Source: Bacteroidales bacterium
GTDB taxonomy: Bacteria > Bacteroidota > Bacteroidia > Bacteroidales > UBA932
Direction of reading: 5' to 3'
DNA length: 39,683 nt
Assembly: GCA_017476575.1 (NCBI GenBank)
Contig: JAFUZO010000053.1
Span: 1-39,683, forward strand
In this document: positions 26,449-36,453 of the stretch, in pieces
Numbering within the stretch: the stretch's first letter is position 1
Layout: each line of letters starts with the position of its first letter
Position numbers and translations under genes: made by a program
The notes under the pieces: generated by a model
Seen by the model: only the letters and a program-made list of their open reading frames with translations
Told to the model about the DNA's origin: nothing
Databases searched by the model: none

Positions 26449-26477
26449 CCGTCCCAGGCTTCGGCCTGGGGCGGTTT
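26449..26477. terminator. Strong terminator with a UUCG loop
   Basis: CCGTCCCAGGC (26449-26459) pairs with GCCTGGGGCGG (26464-26474) around a TTCG tetraloop, 11 pairs with one G-U, followed by TTT. It lies between converging genes, the AraC-type regulator and the pseudouridine synthase. Confidence 0.8.
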
Positions 26478-26478
26478 G

Positions 26479-27180
26479 TCAATCTATTTTCCAGGAGGCA
26501 GGAAGCGGCGCAGTCATGTCGACGGGTGTCTTCCGGACAGGGTGGATGAAGTGGATGCTGCGTGCATGGAGAGAGATGCCGCCGTCGCGGTTGGAGCGGG
26601 GGGCACCATACTTGAGGTCCCCTTTGATCGGGCAGCCGATATGGGCGAGTTGGCAGCGGATCTGGTGATGGCGCCCGGTGAGGAGCTCCACCTCCACGAG
26701 ATGGTAGCGCTCCGTGCTCTTCAGGAAGGTATAGCAGAGTTCTGCCTTCTTGGCTCCGGGCTGCGCCTCTTTGACGATGTACGACTTGTTCAGCTTCTCG
26801 TTGCGGACCATCCAGTCGGTGAGGGTGGCGGATTCCGTGGCCGGCTTCGCGCAGCAAAGCGCCCAATAAGTCTTGTGCACCGCGCCCGTACGGAACATCT
26901 CGGCGAGTCGTTCCAGGGCTTTCGAGGTCTTGGCCAGCAGCACGATGCCGCTCACCGGGCGGTCCAGACGGTGGGGAACACCCATGAACACCGCTCCAGG
27001 CTTGGCATCCCGCTGTGCGATGAATGCTTTCAATGTCTCGGAGACCGGCTCGTCTCCCGTCTTGTCTCCCTGCACGATTTCCCCGGCCTTCTTGTCGAAC
27101 ATCAGGATATGGTTGTCCTCATACAGGATCCGTCCCTGGATGTCCCTGTATTCCGCTTCGCTGAGCTGTCTGTACGTCAT
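26479..27180 (-). CDS. RluA-family pseudouridine synthase
   Basis: The enzyme is predicted to convert uridine to pseudouridine in rRNA or tRNA. The 233-residue product has the signature HRLDRPVSG, whose Asp is the catalytic residue, and the downstream LTGRHHQIRCQLAHIGCPIKGDLKYG motif. There is no S4 domain, so it is a short RluA/RluC-type protein. The target RNA cannot be predicted. Two starts are possible: ATG 27180 (18 bases after the promoter box) or ATG 27189 (nine bases after it); I prefer 27180. It is divergent from dnaK. Its 3' end shares a terminator with the AraC-type regulator. Confidence 0.9.
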   Translation of the reverse strand: MTYRQLSEAEYRDIQGRILYEDNHILMFDKKAGEIVQGDKTGDEPVSETLKAFIAQRDAKPGAVFMGVPHRLDRPVSGIVLLAKTSKALERLAEMFRTGAVHKTYWALCCAKPATESATLTDWMVRNEKLNKSYIVKEAQPGAKKAELCYTFLKSTERYHLVEVELLTGRHHQIRCQLAHIGCPIKGDLKYGAPRSNRDGGISLHARSIHFIHPVRKTPVDMTAPLPASWKID

Positions 27181-27198
27181 GGCTGTCATGATTTTCTG

Positions 27199-27206
27199 CA
27201 AAGATA
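27199..27206 (-). promoter_or_regulatory. Promoter -7 box for the pseudouridine synthase gene
   Basis: The minus strand reads TATCTTTG, a TAnnTTTG match. It excludes the longer in-frame N-terminal extensions upstream. Confidence 0.65.
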
Positions 27207-27316
27207 GTGACATTTTGTCAGAAACGGGCAGCTGGCACGAAGTTCGTTGAAGTGGGGACGTCGCCCATGGCGGGCGGCAGGTATTGATAACAGGAACAAG
27301 TAAAAAACAGCATATC
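27207..27316. other. Divergent region upstream of dnaK with three small inverted repeats
   Basis: No TAnnTTTG box facing dnaK and no CIRCE element was found. Three short inverted repeats are visible: TGACA-ttt-TGTCA (27208-27220), next to the promoter of the divergent gene; ACGAA-g-TTCGT (27237-27247); and CGCCC-N5-GGGCG (27262-27276). Any of them could be an operator or a leader hairpin for heat-shock control, but nothing ties them to a known regulator. Confidence 0.3.
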
Positions 27317-29227
<1,911 letters not shown>

Positions 29228-29282
29228 AAACCCCACGCTTTCGAAGCAGACTTCCCGCTGACAATCAGTACGATACATGTTT

Positions 29283-29310
29283 TCGGGTGCAAATCCCTTG
29301 CACCCGATTT
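29283..29310 (+). terminator. Terminator of dnaK
   Basis: TCGGGTGCAA (29283-29292) pairs perfectly with TTGCACCCGA (29298-29307) around a five-base loop and is followed by TTT. It is 56 bases after the dnaK stop. Confidence 0.8.
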
Positions 29311-29385
29311 CCATTATGTGACTGTTTGATAGTGCATTAAGTGCTGCGCGGAAGGAGGGGCTTTCCATCATGCGGAAAAAATGCT

Positions 29386-29393
29386 TATCTTTG
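29386..29393 (+). promoter_or_regulatory. Promoter -7 box for the ECF sigma factor gene
   Basis: TATCTTTG matches TAnnTTTG and ends five bases before ATG 29399, so the transcript is probably leaderless. Confidence 0.65.
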
Positions 29394-29398
29394 CGGGC

Positions 29399-29950
29399 AT
29401 GAAACGGAAGGACAAATACAGCGCCCTTACGGACAACGAACTGGTCGCCGCCATCATGGCCGATGACCGGGACGCCTATGAGGCGGCCTTCCTCCGGCAC
29501 TTCCCGCATGTGAAGCAGTTCCTGGTTTCGTTGGTAAAGGACCCGGCACTCGCCGAGGACCTTTCGCAGGAGATTTTCGTCAAGCTTTGGCTCCACCGGG
29601 ACCGACTGGATGCCTCCAAATCATTGAAGAACTGGCTGTTCGTGCTCTCCCGCAATGCAGCTCTGGATGTATTCAAGTCCAAACGCAACCTCGTGATGAC
29701 GGTGGCGGCGACGCTGCCCGAGCGGGAGGCGGACGTCAAGGCCGACCAGGGAGCCGAACTCCGCGATGTCCAGGACGACCTGCGCCGGGGTGTCGCCTCC
29801 ATGCCGCCCCAGCGGCAACTCATCTTCCGCCTCAGTCGCTTCCAACACCTTTCCAACGCCGAAATCGCCCGGACCCTCAACCTTTCGGTCCGCACGGTCG
29901 AGAAGCACATCGAGCTCGCATTGAAGGATTTGAGGACGAATTTCAATTGA
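29399..29950 (+). CDS. ECF-type RNA polymerase sigma factor
   Basis: The 183-residue product has the two ECF domains: sigma-70 region 2 (about 20-85, with LAEDLSQEIFVKLWLHRDRLD) and region 4 (about 125-180, with LSNAEIARTLNLSVRTVEKHIELALKDL). Together with the following FecR and SusC with STN domain, it belongs to the surface-sensing relay in which substrate binding outside the cell frees the sigma factor to transcribe the uptake operon. The box at 29386-29393 suggests basal expression by the housekeeping sigma factor and a nearly leaderless message. Confidence 0.93.
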   Translation: MKRKDKYSALTDNELVAAIMADDRDAYEAAFLRHFPHVKQFLVSLVKDPALAEDLSQEIFVKLWLHRDRLDASKSLKNWLFVLSRNAALDVFKSKRNLVMTVAATLPEREADVKADQGAELRDVQDDLRRGVASMPPQRQLIFRLSRFQHLSNAEIARTLNLSVRTVEKHIELALKDLRTNFN

Positions 29951-30025
29951 AAAAATAATCAGAAAGAGATTACGTAGACAGGTCGGAATGTTCGTTCTTT
30001 AGGGGTAACATAACCTTGCAAGAAC

Positions 30026-31009
30026 ATGAACATCGATACTGAGATATTGGAATCCTACCTGGACGGCAGGCTGTCCGACCACGAGAACCTGGAGGTACAG
30101 GTCTGGCTGGCGGAACATATCGACGACCCGGAGGTGGTCTCGCTCCTTGCCGGACATTTTGAGGGAGGAGAGGCAGTAGAGGCGTCCACGCCCCGCTCCC
30201 TGGAGGCCGTGCGGATCCGGCTGGGGATGACCCGCCATGCTCCCGTCCGTCCGCAGGTGATGGCATGGGCAGCTGCCATTATCGCCCTCTTTGCTGTCCC
30301 GGCCGCATTCTGGGCAGGTTACCGGATGCAGAGGGAGCCGCTTGTTGTCTGGCAGGAGGTCTCTGTGCCCAATGCCGAGACCCGATCCGTCACCCTGTCC
30401 GACGGCACCGTCCTCGTCCTCAACGCGGGTTCACGGCTGACCTATCCGGAGACCTTCTCCGGCAAGGAACGCCGCGTGTTCCTGGAGGGGGAGGTGCTTG
30501 CCGATGTGGCCAAGGACCCGGAGCGCCCCTTCCTCATCCAAGCGGGGGATGTCGACGTGCGGGTCCATGGGACGAAGTTCAACTTCAAGGCCTACCGGAG
30601 TGATATGATGGTAGAGTTGATGTTGATGGAGGGATCGGTGAGCATGGATATCGCAGCGTCGGAAGGGAAGCGGGAGGTACGGCTTACCCCCGGTGACTTC
30701 GCCCAGTTCGACCGTCAGGCCGGTGACATCTCCCTCGGCACAGTGCCACCGGACGGGTTCAGGTCCTTCTCGGATAACCGCTCCTTCTCCTTCATCAACC
30801 TACCGCTGGCCGACATCGCCGCCGACCTCGAGCGTTCCTTCGGAACCCGGATCGTCATCGCTGACGAGACTGTCGCATCACGCCGTTTCCTGGCGTTCTT
30901 CACCAATCACGAAAGTTTGGATGAAATATTGACCCTTCTTGCTGCGAATGGAAACCTCCGGGTCTCCCGTTCCGGCGAGGTGGTCTATCTGTCCGGAAAG
31001 AAATCCTGA
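30026..31009 (+). CDS. FecR-family anti-sigma factor
   Basis: The 327-residue product has a short cytoplasmic N-terminal part (about 1-75) that would hold the sigma factor, one membrane helix (about 78-98, VMAWAAAIIALFAVPAAFWAGY), and a periplasmic FecR domain (about 110-215, with SVTLSDGTVLVLNAGSRLTY and RVFLEGEVLADVAKD). A DUF4974-type C-terminal domain (about 250-325) probably touches the STN domain of the receptor. It starts 75 bases after the sigma gene. TAACCTTG at 30012-30019 just before the ATG is a near-match to the usual box, one base off consensus. Confidence 0.92.
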   Translation: MNIDTEILESYLDGRLSDHENLEVQVWLAEHIDDPEVVSLLAGHFEGGEAVEASTPRSLEAVRIRLGMTRHAPVRPQVMAWAAAIIALFAVPAAFWAGYRMQREPLVVWQEVSVPNAETRSVTLSDGTVLVLNAGSRLTYPETFSGKERRVFLEGEVLADVAKDPERPFLIQAGDVDVRVHGTKFNFKAYRSDMMVELMLMEGSVSMDIAASEGKREVRLTPGDFAQFDRQAGDISLGTVPPDGFRSFSDNRSFSFINLPLADIAADLERSFGTRIVIADETVASRRFLAFFTNHESLDEILTLLAANGNLRVSRSGEVVYLSGKKS

Positions 31010-31042
31010 AACAACTTAAAACTAATCAATCAACCACAAAAC

Positions 31043-34000
31043 ATGAGCAAATGTGACTTCCTGCGCATCCTATGCGCTATGTTGGTGTCGCTTGCCTTCC
31101 TGCCGCCACTGCATCTCGGCGCCCAGAACGTGACGCTGGAATTGAAGAATGTCACCGTCCAGGAGGCGGTGACTCAGCTGCAGTCCCAAGGCAACTACAC
31201 CATTGTCATCAATTCTGACGATGTGGACTTGCAGAAACGGATTTCCGTCTCGGCCAAGGACGCCTCCCTGTCTGAAGTTCTCGCGCAGATTTTCAAGGGA
31301 CAGGATCTTGATTTCTCCGTCAACAGCAACACGGTATCGGTGAACCGGCGCAAAGCCTCTCCACAGGTCTCCTCTGCCCGGCCTTCCCTCCGCGGCATCG
31401 TCGTCGACCGTTACGGCGATCCGCTGATCGGCGCTTCCATCTTCGTCAAAGGAACGAGGAAATATGCCCTGACCGATGCAAGCGGCGCCTTCGTCTTGGA
31501 AGATACGGACTATCCCGCCGTCCTCACGGTCTCCTACATGGGCTATGACGACAAGGAGGTCACCCTGACCGCCGCCACCGGGACCATCGTGATGGACACC
31601 GAGAACACCGTCCTCGATGAACTGGTGGTGGTCGGCTACGGTACGCAGAAGCGGGTCAACCTGACCGGCGCCGTGTCCGTCATCGATGGCAAGGACCTCA
31701 ACGCCCGTCCGGTCACCAACACGGCGATGGCCCTCCAGGGCGCCGACCCTTCGCTGGTCATCACGAACAGCAGCGGCTCCATTGACGGGACCAACTACAG
31801 CGTGAACATCCGCGGCAGCCTCTCCCTGAACAGCGGCTCCCCGCTGATCCTGGTGGACGGCGTCGAAAGTTCCCTCAACCAGGTGAACCCCAACGACATC
31901 GAAAGCATCTCGGTCCTGAAGGACGCCTCCGCCTGCGCCATCTACGGTGCCAAGGCGAGCGCCGGCGTGGTGCTGATCACCACCAAGAGCGGTGCCGCCG
32001 GGGATGCGAAGGTCACCTACAACGGCCGTTACAGCATCTCCTCCAACACGACGAGCACGGACTACATGACCAACGGCTACGACTACGTGACGCTGACCAA
32101 CGAGTTCTACAACAACTTCCACGGTACCGGCGCCTGGACCTATTCCGATGAGCAGATGCAGATGCTCTACGAGCGCCGCAACGACAAGACCGAGAACCCG
32201 GAGCGCCCCTGGGTGATTCCCGATGAGACCGGCACCTATACCTACGTCTATCTGGGCAACTTCGACTGGTACGACTTCATCTTCAACCGCACCCGTCCCG
32301 AGACCGAGCACAACGTGACGGTCCGCGGCGGCACCGACAAGGTGAAGTATTACACCTCGGCTCGTTACCTCTACCGGAAGGGCCTCTTCGCCGGCGCCGC
32401 GCAGGATACCTACAACGGATTCTCCATCCGCAGCAAGGTCGACGCCAAACTGACCGGCTGGCTCGACTTCTCCACCAACGTCAGCCTGGAGCGGACCCGG
32501 TACGACTGGGGCGGCTTCTGGGAGATGGACGGCTCGACCGGCTATGTGTCGCAGGGTATCATGTGGAACGTGACCCAGAACGTGGGTCCGAACTACGTCC
32601 CTTACAATCCGGACGGCACGATCGCGATGGTGCCCGGCTTCATGGACGGTGCCACCTCCCCGCTGATGTCCGGCCGCGGCGGCGTGTTCATGGACGGCCG
32701 CAACCACAACTCCAACGCCAACAACTACTGGACCTGGACCAACCGGTTCACCGCCCATATCGTCAAGGGCCTGGACTTCATCACGGACTACACCTACCGC
32801 CGCCGGGACCGCCGCGCCGGTTTCCGCAGCGTGCCGACTGCCAACTGCTACGACAATGTCAACCAGCGGATGTACGAGGGCAACGGCCTGACCGGCGGCC
32901 TCTTCTCCAACGGTTCGGTCTATGACTTCACCCGCGAATACCGCTACTACCCGGACGGCAACATCATCAACGCCTACCTCTCCTTCGACCGGACCTTCGG
33001 CGAGGCGCACCATGTGGCGGCCACCCTCGGCGGCAACTACGACGACTACTACGGAAGCAGCATCACCGTCCAGCAGAAGGGCTCCCTCAGCGAGACCCTG
33101 GCCTATATCAACATGGCCAACGGCGAGATCGAGAAGGCTTCCCAGTCCAACTCCTCCTACCGGACCCTCGGCTTCTTCGGCCGGGTCAACTACGACTGGA
33201 AGGGCCGCTACCTGGTGGAACTCTCCGGCCGTTACGACGGCTCCTCGCGCTTCCCGAAAGGACACCGCTGGGGATTCTTCCCTTCGGCTTCCGCCGGCTG
33301 GCGCCTCAGCGAGGAACCCTTCTGGGCCGGGATCCGTCCGTATGTGAGCAATGCCAAACTGCGGGCCAGTTACGGTACGCTCGGCAACCAGCAGGTGGAC
33401 AACTACTATTATTGGGAGAAACTGTCCACCGGTCTCCTGTCCTACACGTTCGACGGACTCAACCAGGCCGGTTATGCCAAGGTCGACGCCCCGGTCTCCT
33501 CCAGCCTGACCTGGGAGACGGTGATTTCCAAGAACCTCGGTATCGACCTCGGTTTCCTGCGGAACCGGCTGACCTTCAACGCCGACTTCTTCATCCGCGA
33601 CACCAAGGACATGCTGACGGCCGCGATGACGCTTCCGGCCGTCTACGGCGAGTCCGCTCCCAAGGAGAATGCCGCCGACCTTCGCACCAAGGGCTATGAA
33701 CTCGCCCTGAGCTGGAAGGACAATACCACCCTGGCCGGGAAGCCGCTCTACTACGGGGTCACCGCCACCCTCGGCGACTTCGTGACCCACATCACCCGCT
33801 ATGAGAATGCGGACAAGGTCCTCAGCGACAACTTCGTCGGCAAGCGCCTCGGCGACATCTGGGGCTATGTGACCGACGGCCTGTTCGCGACGGACGAGGA
33901 AGCGGCTGCCTACGAGGCGGCCATCGACTCCCGGAATGTCAACAAGGGCGTCTTCGGCTCCGTCGCTCCCTACAACCACCTGATGGCCGGCGACATCAAG

Positions 34001-34606
34001 TATGTGGATGTCAACGGCGACGGCGTCATCAACACCGGTGCCAACACCCTGGACGACCCGGGCGACCGCAAGGTCATCGGCAATTCCCGTCCGCGCTACA
34101 ACTACGCCCTCAAGGGCGACTTCAGTTGGAACGGTATCGATGTCAGCGTCTTCTTCCAGGGCGTCGGCAAACTGGACTGGATGCCGAGTTACAACTGCAT
34201 CTATTTCTGGGGACCGTATTCCTACCACCGCCCCACGTTCATCCCGACGAACTTCAACGACCTGTGCTGGTCTTCCGAGCCCGGTGCCGACAACAGCAAC
34301 GTTATCTATCCGCGCAAGCGCGGCCGCGTCGCCACGTCAGGCAACCTCGTCACCTCGGACTACTGGCTCCAGAACGCCGCCTACCTGCGTCTGAAGAACC
34401 TCACGGTCGGCTACACCCTGCCGATCAAGAGCCGCGTGCTGGAAAAGGCCCGCATCTACTTCTCGGGCGAGAATCTCTTCTACCTGTCGCCGTTGAAAAA
34501 GGTGACCAAGTACATCGACCCGGAAGTGGCGACCACCTCCATCAGCGAGGACTGCACCTATCCGTACTCGAAGACCTTCTCTTTCGGTGTTGACATTACA
34601 TTCTGA
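31043..34606 (+). CDS. SusC/RagA-type TonB-dependent receptor with STN domain
   Basis: This outer-membrane transporter imports glycans or other nutrients using TonB energy. The 1187-residue product has a signal peptide ending near LHLGAQ, an STN (secretin/TonB N-terminal) domain at about 28-100, a carboxypeptidase-regulatory-like domain at about 112-190, then a plug with the SusC signature DELVVVGYGTQKR and a 22-strand-type barrel. The C-terminal TYPYSKTFSFGVDITF fits the terminal barrel strand. The STN domain is what signals to FecR. It starts 33 bases after fecR and its partner susD begins five bases after its stop. The natural substrate cannot be read from the sequence. Confidence 0.95.
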   Translation: MSKCDFLRILCAMLVSLAFLPPLHLGAQNVTLELKNVTVQEAVTQLQSQGNYTIVINSDDVDLQKRISVSAKDASLSEVLAQIFKGQDLDFSVNSNTVSVNRRKASPQVSSARPSLRGIVVDRYGDPLIGASIFVKGTRKYALTDASGAFVLEDTDYPAVLTVSYMGYDDKEVTLTAATGTIVMDTENTVLDELVVVGYGTQKRVNLTGAVSVIDGKDLNARPVTNTAMALQGADPSLVITNSSGSIDGTNYSVNIRGSLSLNSGSPLILVDGVESSLNQVNPNDIESISVLKDASACAIYGAKASAGVVLITTKSGAAGDAKVTYNGRYSISSNTTSTDYMTNGYDYVTLTNEFYNNFHGTGAWTYSDEQMQMLYERRNDKTENPERPWVIPDETGTYTYVYLGNFDWYDFIFNRTRPETEHNVTVRGGTDKVKYYTSARYLYRKGLFAGAAQDTYNGFSIRSKVDAKLTGWLDFSTNVSLERTRYDWGGFWEMDGSTGYVSQGIMWNVTQNVGPNYVPYNPDGTIAMVPGFMDGATSPLMSGRGGVFMDGRNHNSNANNYWTWTNRFTAHIVKGLDFITDYTYRRRDRRAGFRSVPTANCYDNVNQRMYEGNGLTGGLFSNGSVYDFTREYRYYPDGNIINAYLSFDRTFGEAHHVAATLGGNYDDYYGSSITVQQKGSLSETLAYINMANGEIEKASQSNSSYRTLGFFGRVNYDWKGRYLVELSGRYDGSSRFPKGHRWGFFPSASAGWRLSEEPFWAGIRPYVSNAKLRASYGTLGNQQVDNYYYWEKLSTGLLSYTFDGLNQAGYAKVDAPVSSSLTWETVISKNLGIDLGFLRNRLTFNADFFIRDTKDMLTAAMTLPAVYGESAPKENAADLRTKGYELALSWKDNTTLAGKPLYYGVTATLGDFVTHITRYENADKVLSDNFVGKRLGDIWGYVTDGLFATDEEAAAYEAAIDSRNVNKGVFGSVAPYNHLMAGDIKYVDVNGDGVINTGANTLDDPGDRKVIGNSRPRYNYALKGDFSWNGIDVSVFFQGVGKLDWMPSYNCIYFWGPYSYHRPTFIPTNFNDLCWSSEPGADNSNVIYPRKRGRVATSGNLVTSDYWLQNAAYLRLKNLTVGYTLPIKSRVLEKARIYFSGENLFYLSPLKKVTKYIDPEVATTSISEDCTYPYSKTFSFGVDITF

Positions 34607-34611
34607 CAATT

Positions 34612-36453
34612 ATGAAAAAGATCCTATACTCTCTTTCCATAGGGGTCGCCGCCCTGGGGCTCACCTCCTGCGAGGATTTCCTGACCAAGTCGCCGGAGAC
34701 GAGCCTGTCCCCGGACGCCTACTTCTCGTCCCGGGCGGAACTGGACCTGTGGGCCAACAAGTTCTACAGCGACATCGTCCCCACCGCCGAGACCCTGGCC
34801 GAACTCAATGCGGACGACAACTGTTCTTCCACGTCGCTCAGCGCCATCCAGCGGGGGACGCTCACACCCTCCTCGAAGACTTGGACCGCCGATACCTGGA
34901 AGCCGCTCCGCAACATCAACTACATGCTGGAGAACAACAAGTGCACCGACGCCTCCGTCAAGACGATGTACGACGGCGTGGCCTACTTCTTCCGGGCCTG
35001 GTTCTACTACAACGCGGTGCGCCAGTACGGTGACATGCCCTGGTACGACCATGTGATCGGCTCCGCCGACACGGACGACCTGAACCGTCCCCGCGACCCG
35101 CGCGGCTACGTGATGCTCAAGGTGCTGCAGGACCTGGACATGGCCTATGAACTGCTGCCGGCGAAGTGGTCGTCCGATGCGGTGTACCATGTATCCAAGG
35201 ATGCGGCCCTCGCCCTCAAGTCCCGTGCGGCCCTCTTCGAAGGGACCTTCCGCAAGTACCACGCGGGCAGCGAGTACCTGCCGGTGGACGAGCAGACCTT
35301 CGACGGGGTGACCGTCTCCTCGGAATGGTTCCTCGCCCAGGCGGCCGATGCCGCCGGCCGGATGCTCGGCAGCCGCAAGTTGTACACGGGCAACACGAAG
35401 GGCATCGCCAAGAAGGCGACCGATGCCTCCTACCGGGAATACTTCATCCTGGAGGATGCCGAGACCGACGAGACCATCCTGTCCCGCCGCTACAACGTGG
35501 ACCTGAAAGTGCGCCACGGCGTCCAGTTCGACTACAAGAACGCGCACCGCAGCGCGGCCGCCCGGCTGGTCAACCACTACCTGCAGAGTGACGGCACGCC
35601 GATCCAGAACCGGAGCGGCTGGGAGACCCTGACCTACAGCGATGTGTTCTCCAAGCGCGACCCCCGGATGGCCCAGACCCTCCACGGACCTTCCTATGTG
35701 GCGGTCGACGGCACCTCGCATGAACGCCTCAGTTTCGAACGGACCTTCAACGGGTACCGGATCATCAAGTACATCTCCGACTCGGGTCATGAGACCGCGA
35801 CGACTTCCACCACCGACTTCCCGGTGCTGCGCTATGCCGAGGTCCTGCTGAACTACGCCGAGGCCAAGGCCGAACTCGGACAACTGACGGATGCGGACAT
35901 CGCCGCGACCATCGACGTGGTCCGCGCCCGTGTTGGCATGCCCGCCCTGGCGACGGTCCCGACCACCGAGGACGCGCTGATGAAGGAGTATTATCCCCAT
36001 GCGAAGGGCTCCCAACTCGCCGCCATCCTGGAGGTGCGCCGCGAGCGGACCGTGGAACTCTTCTGCGAGGGCTTCCGCTAATGGGACCTCCTGCGCTGGG
36101 GCGAAGGCAAGTGGCTCACACCGAAAGCGACCGGCGGTGTCCGGGGCCTCTATTTCCCGGGCCTCGGCGAATATGACATCGACAAGGACGGCAGCATCGA
36201 CATCTGCCTGTACCAGGGCACGAAGCCGACGACGACGGCCCCTGCCACCAACATCATCGAGATCGGCGGCGCCTTCACCCTCACGGGCGGCACGGACGGT
36301 GGCGGCTACCTGACCTATTATGCCGCAGAGGATTACACGTGGGATGAAGGACGGGATTATCTCTGGCCCATCCCGGCCGACCAGCGGACGCTGACCCACG
36401 GTGCCCTGTCCCAGAACCCGGGTTGGACGGACGGCGTTTCATTCGACGAGTGA
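34612..36453 (+). pseudogene. SusD/RagB-family nutrient-binding lipoprotein with an in-frame stop
   Basis: SusD caps its SusC partner and binds the glycan at the cell surface. The frame starts with a lipoprotein signal (MKKILYSLSIGVAALGLTSC, C20) and SusD-typical segments such as SYREYFILEDAETDETILSRR. It stops at a TAA (36079-36081) after 489 codons, in RTVELFCEGFR. The same frame continues for 123 codons with WDLLRWGEGKW and the conserved ending DYLWPIPADQRTLTHGALSQNPGW, to a TGA at 36451-36453. A Tyr is usual at the TAA position, one base away. The full length (613) suits SusD. The cause may be a recent nonsense mutation, an assembly error or read-through. The next gene overlaps the final TGA. 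Confidence 0.85.

Noticed and set aside
31070..34228. Very long open frame on the minus strand opposite susC (1052 codons)
   Set aside because: It is a codon-bias shadow of the GC-rich susC gene: composition is unusual, no domain is recognisable and no promoter serves it. The same applies to the long minus frames opposite gyrA (13011-15542), dnaK (27356-29596) and the TPR gene (15442-16899).
36082..36453. Separate small gene after the susD stop
   Set aside because: It has no start codon of its own in place and its sequence is the conserved SusD C-terminus in the same frame, so it belongs to the interrupted susD.
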